The position numbers and the translations under genes were made by a program. Of a stretch of DNA of 18,576 bases, positions 15,243 to 18,576 are shown in pieces. The stretch is from the NCBI GenBank assembly GCA_027886795.1, contig JAPCJU010000005.1:1-18576 (forward strand), given 5' to 3'. This stretch comes from Nitrososphaerota archaeon. Lineage in GTDB: Archaea > Thermoproteota > Nitrososphaeria > Nitrososphaerales > CADDZS01. Numbering within the stretch: position 1 is the stretch's first letter; each line of letters begins with the position of its first letter. The notes under the pieces were generated by a model. It saw only the letters and a list, made by a program, of their open reading frames with translations, was not told the DNA's origin and did no database searches.

Positions 15243-15388
15243 CAGATCACAGTACAGAAGTCTTGAGAGAAAATGTACTCTGTTCTCACGTTTTCTAAGT
15301 AAGTAAAATATTTGGCGTTGTTGACATGGTCCATCATATCAACATCGGCGAACTGGACGACGATTTGTTTCGTGAAGTTTGCTTTCAA
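15242..15388 (-). pseudogene. N-terminal fragment of a 4HBT-type hotdog thioesterase (48 aa), coupled to the LLM gene
   Basis: Seen: reading from TTG at 15388, the peptide contains VVQFADVDMMDHVNNAKYFT and then YLENVRTEYIF. This is the hallmark DxDxxxHVNNAxY active-site segment of 4-hydroxybenzoyl-CoA/acyl-CoA thioesterases, with D17 at the catalytic position. The family is about 130-150 residues long; this frame stops at TGA after 48, so the rest of the hotdog is missing and is not seen in the following LLM gene. An in-frame TAA lies three codons before the TTG. A TATA-like box at 15413-15420 is centred 28 nt upstream, right for a leaderless start. The TGATG overlap with the LLM ATG suggests the short frame is still translated. 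It is either a decayed gene whose promoter now drives LLM, or a retained short leader ORF. Confidence 0.7.
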
Positions 15389-15410
15389 TTCCCATTAGTC
15401 TCAATGGGAA
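15389..15410 (-). promoter_or_regulatory. Perfect 8-bp inverted repeat between TATA-like box and start: probable operator
   Basis: TTCCCATT at 15389-15396, 6-nt spacer AGTCTC, AATGGGAA at 15403-15410. On the minus strand it fills the space between the TATA-like box TTTAATAC (15420-15413) and the TTG at 15388. A dimeric repressor bound there would block initiation of the thioesterase-fragment/LLM transcript. Alternatively it could act as a 3' hairpin for the cdvB transcript, whose stop is at 15449, but no U-tract follows on that strand. Nothing else is recognised in 15411-15448. Confidence 0.45.
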
Positions 15411-15448
15411 ATGTATTAAACAATCCCCGATTCCAAAGAGAAGAGTCC

Positions 15449-16093
15449 CTAGGCGGTTTCAGCCTCAAGACTGTCCGTCTCTTCAGGCACGTCTGGAAAC
15501 TTTGATCTCATTCGCTGCTCCACAATCGCGCCTGCTTCCTCTATCACTTTCTCGGCTTCATCGCTCGTCGGCTCGAAAGTGAGTTGACCCGGATTGAGAT
15601 TGCCAGCGTCGACCAGTATCCCAGACAACAACCCTGAGATTTCACCGATTTCACGCTCGGCGTCCGGAACCAGATTTATCAGCCCAGGCTGTACTCCCCT
15701 GATTACGTCAATGGCGGGCGCAAGAGTATTGGCCAAGTCGCCGAGCTCCTGAATCGTGCTCAGCCGCAGATTGAGTTGTTCGAGAGCAAGCTTTGCATGT
15801 GAAACTACGTTATTCATCTTTCTGACCTCGGACAGTTCGTTTGCAAGCATGCTCGCTCTCACATCGTCGTTTCTTTGCATCGAAGAGACAATCTTCGAAA
15901 AGATCCCCGCGTCTTTCTCTCTCAACTTCGCGGAAGCTTGGTCGAGTTTTACTACTTGAATCTGAATTTGTCTTGAGGCGAGCTCCAACTTGGGTTTTAG
16001 AGGCTCTGTCGATCTCAAGCCGTTCACTAATTTAGAACCTATTCCGTCCGAATCCTTTGTCGCCTTTTGCCACTTTTCTGAGAAATTAACCAA
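15449..16093 (-). CDS. cdvB: ESCRT-III-like cell-division protein CdvB, Snf7 family (214 aa)
   Basis: Role (known): CdvB polymers constrict the membrane at division in TACK archaea and are remodelled by the AAA ATPase CdvC. Seen: LKPKLELASRQIQIQVVKLD (32-51), then LREKDAGIFSKIV (57-69), LANELSEVRKMNNVVSHAKL (83-102) and LEQLNLRLSTIQELGDL (104-120), the core helices as in thaumarchaeal CdvB. The extension ISGLLSGILVDAG follows at 152-164. A proline-containing tail, KFPDVPEE (198-205), sits where MIM2-like CdvC-binding motifs occur. The longest frame starts at ATG 16213, but its first 40 residues do not resemble the family. I choose TTG at 16093, giving MVNFSEKWQKA. No cdvA or cdvC is in the window, so this may be one of several CdvB paralogues. 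Confidence 0.88.
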   Translation of the reverse strand: MVNFSEKWQKATKDSDGIGSKLVNGLRSTEPLKPKLELASRQIQIQVVKLDQASAKLREKDAGIFSKIVSSMQRNDDVRASMLANELSEVRKMNNVVSHAKLALEQLNLRLSTIQELGDLANTLAPAIDVIRGVQPGLINLVPDAEREIGEISGLLSGILVDAGNLNPGQLTFEPTSDEAEKVIEEAGAIVEQRMRSKFPDVPEETDSLEAETA

Positions 16094-16431
16094 AAAGAAC
16101 TGCCCCTGAATACAAGTAATCCATCCAGCGCCCCCAGCAAACCATAAGGCCGCGTGTAAAGAACAATTTACTTTCCAAACGAAAATTAGTTGACTAGCTT
16201 CATGAGTGAGCATGGAACATTGGAAAACACCCCATCTGAATTCGCGGTCAGTTTTGCAGCGCTTTCAAATTCTAAAAAAGGCCCAAATAGGCTAATCGTT
16301 GATAAATTTGTACTACTCAAAAGTGGTATTACTATGTCGATAGTAGCTCGCGTTTCCTGTAAAGAGTGAACGCATTTCGAACAATATCTATATGCGGGCA
16401 ATCCCAAGTCTTTTTCCTGGTTACAACGCAC
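16094..16431. other. Divergent intergenic region between cdvB and the peroxiredoxin gene
   Basis: About 340 nt with no confident gene. On the minus strand the A/T-rich elements CTAATTTTCG (16192-16183) and GTAAATTG (near 16168) could be the cdvB TATA box, giving a leader of about 50 nt. On the plus strand a TATA-like box precedes the peroxiredoxin gene at 16385-16394. A TTG-started minus-strand frame at 16437-16186 carries a cysteine-rich stretch and is discussed under findings. Confidence 0.4.
16385..16394 (+). promoter_or_regulatory. TATA-like box for the peroxiredoxin operon
   Basis: TATCTATATG is the best TATA-like element upstream of the ATG at 16432. It would place transcription start near 16415, giving a leader of about 17 nt. 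Confidence 0.4.
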
Positions 16432-16896
16432 ATGCAACTCAAAGTTCTCGATAGCGCACCGATTTTCGGATCTGTCACCGAGACCGGCCAGAAAATTTCC
16501 TTGTCAGATTTCTTGGGAAAGACGAGCGTTGTACTTTACTTTTATCCTAAGGATTTCACCTTGGGATGCACCAAAGAAGCTTGCTCTTTTCGCGACAGCT
16601 GGGACAAAGTTACTTTAATGGGTGCGACAGTGATTGGCGTCAGCTCGGATGATCCTGAAAGCCATGAGAGATTCAAGAAAGAACACTCGCTTCAATTTAC
16701 ACTAGTTAGCGATCAAGATCATGCGATCCGCAAGATGTACGGAGTGGAAGGAAAATTTATCCCCTCAAGAGTTACTTTCGTAATCGACAAGCAGGGAAAA
16801 ATCAGGAACATCTTTAACTCTCAGCTAAACGTTACAAAACACGTCGAGAAAGCGTTGGAGACGCTGAACGTCATATCAAACGAGGCTGCAGCATAA
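16432..16896 (+). CDS. bcp: Peroxiredoxin Q / BCP-type thiol peroxidase (154 aa)
   Basis: Role: cytosolic reduction of hydrogen peroxide and organic peroxides using thiol reductants. Seen: the thioredoxin-fold segment VVLYFYPKDFTLGCTKEACSF around residues 33-53, with peroxidatic C46 in the PxxxTxxC motif and C51 five residues on as the BCP-type resolving cysteine. GVSSDDPESHERFKKEHSL and the late ITF-like strand VTFVIDKQGKIRNIF also fit. The longest frame begins 22 codons upstream; ATG at 16432 is preferred because MQLKVLDSAPIF is the normal family N-terminus and the TATA-like box lies inside the longer frame. The TAA shares its last base with the next gene's ATG, so the two are coupled. Confidence 0.93.
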   Translation: MQLKVLDSAPIFGSVTETGQKISLSDFLGKTSVVLYFYPKDFTLGCTKEACSFRDSWDKVTLMGATVIGVSSDDPESHERFKKEHSLQFTLVSDQDHAIRKMYGVEGKFIPSRVTFVIDKQGKIRNIFNSQLNVTKHVEKALETLNVISNEAAA

Positions 16897-17168
16897 TGGC
16901 GAAAAGCCGTGGCGTTCTCTCTGGATTGATGATGTTTTTTGGGGCACTTTTAGCGTTGTCCGGTTCGGTTTTCACACTTCAGGGTTTGGGAATAGTAGGG
17001 CCGTCGAATGGTTTCATGTTTGAAAGTCAAGAATGGGTATTCCAAGGCGTCGCAATTCTTGTTGTTGGAATTATTGTACTACTCATCGGGTTTTTTTCAA
17101 GACCCAAAACGAAACTCATGCCGAGTCTGGGTGGTCAGAATCCCGAAGAAAAGAAGGAAGGAGTGTAA
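16896..17168 (+). CDS. Small membrane protein of unknown function, two transmembrane helices (90 aa)
   Basis: Family not recognised. Seen: hydrophobic segments at about residues 6-31 (LSGLMMFFGALLALSGSVFT region) and 47-67 (VFQGVAILVVGIIVLLIGFF). They are joined by a short loop with GPSNGFMFESQEW and followed by a charged tail ending PEEKKEGV. No cysteine or other redox residue suggests a direct role in peroxide chemistry. The ATG overlaps the peroxiredoxin stop by one base (TAATG), so the genes are translated together. A T6 run at 17201-17206, 33 nt past its stop, may end this transcript inside the convergent neighbour's 3' end. Confidence 0.8.
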   Translation: MAKSRGVLSGLMMFFGALLALSGSVFTLQGLGIVGPSNGFMFESQEWVFQGVAILVVGIIVLLIGFFSRPKTKLMPSLGGQNPEEKKEGV

Positions 17169-17187
17169 CTAAGGGAATCATGGCCGC

Positions 17188-18396
17188 CTAACTGGTTGAC
17201 TTTTTTATCGCCTGATCCAGATCGAATATCAGGTCGTCGACGTCTTCCAAACCGACGGAGAGTCTTATCAAACCGTCCGTGATTCCAGCTTCCAGTCTAG
17301 CCTTCTTGCTCATCGCCGCGTGAGTCATCGTGGCGGGATGGGTGACCATCGATTCAACAGCACCTAGATTCTCCGCCAGCGAAATCAAAGAAATACTGCT
17401 CGCAAACTTGAGTCCAGACTTTACGCCTCCCTTTAGCTCGAACGCTAGAAGACCTCCATGTCCACGGAGGTGTTGCCTTCTAGCAATCGAGGCCTGCGGA
17501 AAGCTGTCTAATCCCGGATACAGCACCTTGGTAACTTTTGGGTGACCTTCGAGGTACTCCGCAATGATCTGCGCATTTTCGCAGTGTTTTTTCATCCTGA
17601 CTTCAAGCGTCTTCAACCCGCGTATCGTCAACCACGCGTTGAATGGAGATTGGATCAGACCCATCGCATTTTGGATGTACTTTATGTCGTCCAGGTCTTT
17701 CTTCGTTTTTGTTATTATCGCCCCACCAACGGTGGTGTTGTGGCCTTCGATGAATTTTGTTGTACTGTGTAGAGTGATGTCGGCACCTAAATCTATCGGG
17801 ACTTGCAGGGCTGGAGTAAGAAAGGTGTTATCAACTACGAGTTTTGCTTCTCCCTTTACCTCTGAAATTGCTTTGATGTCCGTTAGTTTGAGGGTTGGGT
17901 TCGCCGGAGTTTCCACGAAAATCATCTTGGTTTCTTTTCTGATAGCATTTCTGACTGCCTCGGCGTCTCCCGAATCAACGTACGAGAATTTTATCCCGTA
18001 CCTCGAAAGGATCATGTTGCACAGTCTCGGGGTTCCACCATAGACCACGTTTGAAATTATTGCATGGTCTCCTTGACTGAGCAGGGCGAATGCCGCTGAG
18101 ATTGCGGCCATTCCGGTTCCAAAGCAAGCGCCTCCCACCCCTTTCTCGAGAATGCCGAGATTTTCCTCAAGCACCTGAACAGTGGGATTTCCACTCCGCG
18201 AATATGTGAATCCTTTGTTTACACCGACGGCCTGTTGGACATAAGTCGTGGTCTGATAAATCGGAAGTGAAATCGCTCCAGTCGTCGGGTCTGGAACCTG
18301 CGCCGCATGAATTGCCTTCGTGGCGAAACCAGTCTCGGAAATTGAATCCTTCTTCTTCGTGGTTCCCTTATCTACTGTCTGTTCAGTCAAATTCAT
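17188..18396 (-). CDS. Cystathionine gamma-synthase/gamma-lyase-family PLP enzyme (402 aa)
   Basis: Role: gamma-replacement or gamma-elimination on cystathionine or homoserine esters in methionine/cysteine metabolism. Seen: Cys/Met-metabolism fold-type I landmarks are TYSRSGNPT (64-72) with the Tyr and Arg that contact PLP phosphate, FGTGMAAISAAF (92-103), FVETPANPTLKLTDI (160-174), VVDNTFLTPALQ (187-198) with D189, and Schiff-base lysine K214 in HSTTKFIEGH. The end SVGLEDVDDLIFDLDQAI is also typical. The first 22 residues form a Lys/Thr/Ser-rich extension before GFATKAIHAAQ. Start ATG at 18396 is preceded by GGATGGTG, a good ribosome-binding site. It lies 29 nt after a cysteine synthase-like gene, which suggests reverse transsulfuration (gamma-lyase), but sequence alone does not separate synthase from lyase. 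Confidence 0.92.
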   Translation of the reverse strand: MNLTEQTVDKGTTKKKDSISETGFATKAIHAAQVPDPTTGAISLPIYQTTTYVQQAVGVNKGFTYSRSGNPTVQVLEENLGILEKGVGGACFGTGMAAISAAFALLSQGDHAIISNVVYGGTPRLCNMILSRYGIKFSYVDSGDAEAVRNAIRKETKMIFVETPANPTLKLTDIKAISEVKGEAKLVVDNTFLTPALQVPIDLGADITLHSTTKFIEGHNTTVGGAIITKTKKDLDDIKYIQNAMGLIQSPFNAWLTIRGLKTLEVRMKKHCENAQIIAEYLEGHPKVTKVLYPGLDSFPQASIARRQHLRGHGGLLAFELKGGVKSGLKFASSISLISLAENLGAVESMVTHPATMTHAAMSKKARLEAGITDGLIRLSVGLEDVDDLIFDLDQAIKKSTS

Positions 18397-18413
18397 TTAC
18401 ACCATCCAGCAAA

Positions 18414-18429
18414 TTAGAGCGTACTCTAA
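18414..18429 (-). repeat. Hairpin with UACG loop at the cysteine synthase stop codon
   Basis: On the minus strand TTAGAG, loop TACG, CTCTAA: a perfect 6-bp stem with a UNCG-type tetraloop spanning the upstream gene's TAG. It lies in the 29-nt gap to the next gene and could be a processing or attenuation site. Stems this short are weak evidence. Confidence 0.3.
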
Positions 18430-18576
18430 AAAGTTACACCCTTAGGTTGCGAACCATCTAGAAATCCATTATTTGCCATCCATTCATCGTTGTACACCGT
18501 TGATAGGTATCTCTCTCCCGTGTCCGGGAGAATCACCACGAGATTATCATTTGATCCGAACCTCTGAGCGATCTTC
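18426..18576 (-). CDS. Cysteine synthase / cystathionine beta-synthase-type PLP enzyme, C-terminal 49 residues (runs off the right edge)
   Basis: Seen: the minus strand reads KIAQRFGSNDNLVVILPDTG then ERYLSTVYNDEWMANNGFL before TAG. The LPDxGxRYLST-x-Y-x-DEW segment is the conserved C-terminus of fold-type II O-acetylserine sulfhydrylase and cystathionine beta-synthase enzymes. There is no CBS-domain or other extension after it. The catalytic lysine and the substrate loop lie outside the window, so the choice between cysteine synthase and cystathionine beta-synthase cannot be made. It is upstream of, and in the same orientation as, the cystathionine gamma-family gene 29 nt away, forming a sulfur amino-acid operon. 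Confidence 0.9.
   Translation of the reverse strand, partial: KIAQRFGSNDNLVVILPDTGERYLSTVYNDEWMANNGFLDGSQPKGVTF

Noticed and set aside
16094..16213. N-terminal 40-residue extension of cdvB from ATG 16213
   Set aside because: The residues (for example AALWFAGGAGWITC) are unlike any CdvB N-terminus; the family-like sequence begins at the TTG at 16093.
17564..18043. 159-codon plus-strand frame inside the cystathionine gamma-family gene
   Set aside because: Antisense shadow of a gene with intact PLP motifs; no independent protein features.
1..18576. CRISPR arrays, insertion sequences, tRNA and rRNA genes
   Set aside because: No regularly spaced repeats, transposase motifs or terminal inverted repeats, and no cloverleaf or rRNA-like sequence was recognised on reading; tRNAs with introns could be missed by eye.

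Overview
The window looks like a chromosomal piece of an archaeon of the TACK group, most likely a Nitrososphaerota (Thaumarchaeota)-type lineage. The grounds are an ESCRT-III-like CdvB cell-division protein, an archaeal Taw1-type wyosine synthase with two iron-sulfur clusters, an F420-dependent-type LLM oxidoreductase, several KaiC-like ATPases, a small C2H2 zinc-finger protein, TATA-like boxes about 28 nt upstream of several starts, and frequent GTG/TTG starts. The placement is inferred from gene content; there is no rRNA or tRNA gene. A branched-chain amino-acid-type ABC importer and transsulfuration genes suggest an organism able to use organic nitrogen and sulfur. No mobile element or CRISPR array was seen.

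Left (1-6008): a signalling-looking block. A KaiC-like ATPase runs off the left edge on the minus strand. A 54-residue C2H2 zinc-finger protein follows on the plus strand. Then comes a tight plus-strand cluster: a 1156-residue cytoplasmic protein (alpha-solenoid/TPR-like, then an Ig-like beta-sandwich, then a coiled coil) overlapping by 4 nt a KaiC-like ATPase, with a second KaiC-like ATPase 44 nt on. This is the best candidate for an undescribed system in the window.

Centre-left (6009-7842): taw1, whose radical-SAM core is interrupted by an apparent winged-helix domain, followed by an ArsN2-like GNAT acetyltransferase. The taw1 TATA-like box lies between the arms of a perfect 9-bp inverted repeat.

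Centre (7876-13071): a complete HAAT-type importer split into two divergent operons, livK-livG-livF on minus and livH-livM on plus. A single TATA-like box sits exactly midway between the livK and livH start codons. A strong terminator-like hairpin separates livK from livG.

Right (13201-18576): an ornithine cyclodeaminase/alanine dehydrogenase-family enzyme; an LLM oxidoreductase preceded by, and overlapping in TGATG with, the N-terminal third of a hotdog thioesterase; CdvB; a divergent peroxiredoxin Q/BCP gene with a two-helix membrane protein; and on the minus strand the end of a cysteine synthase/cystathionine beta-synthase-type gene upstream of a cystathionine gamma-synthase/lyase. Several starts were moved from the longest ORF by using family alignment from memory, TATA spacing and upstream in-frame stops.
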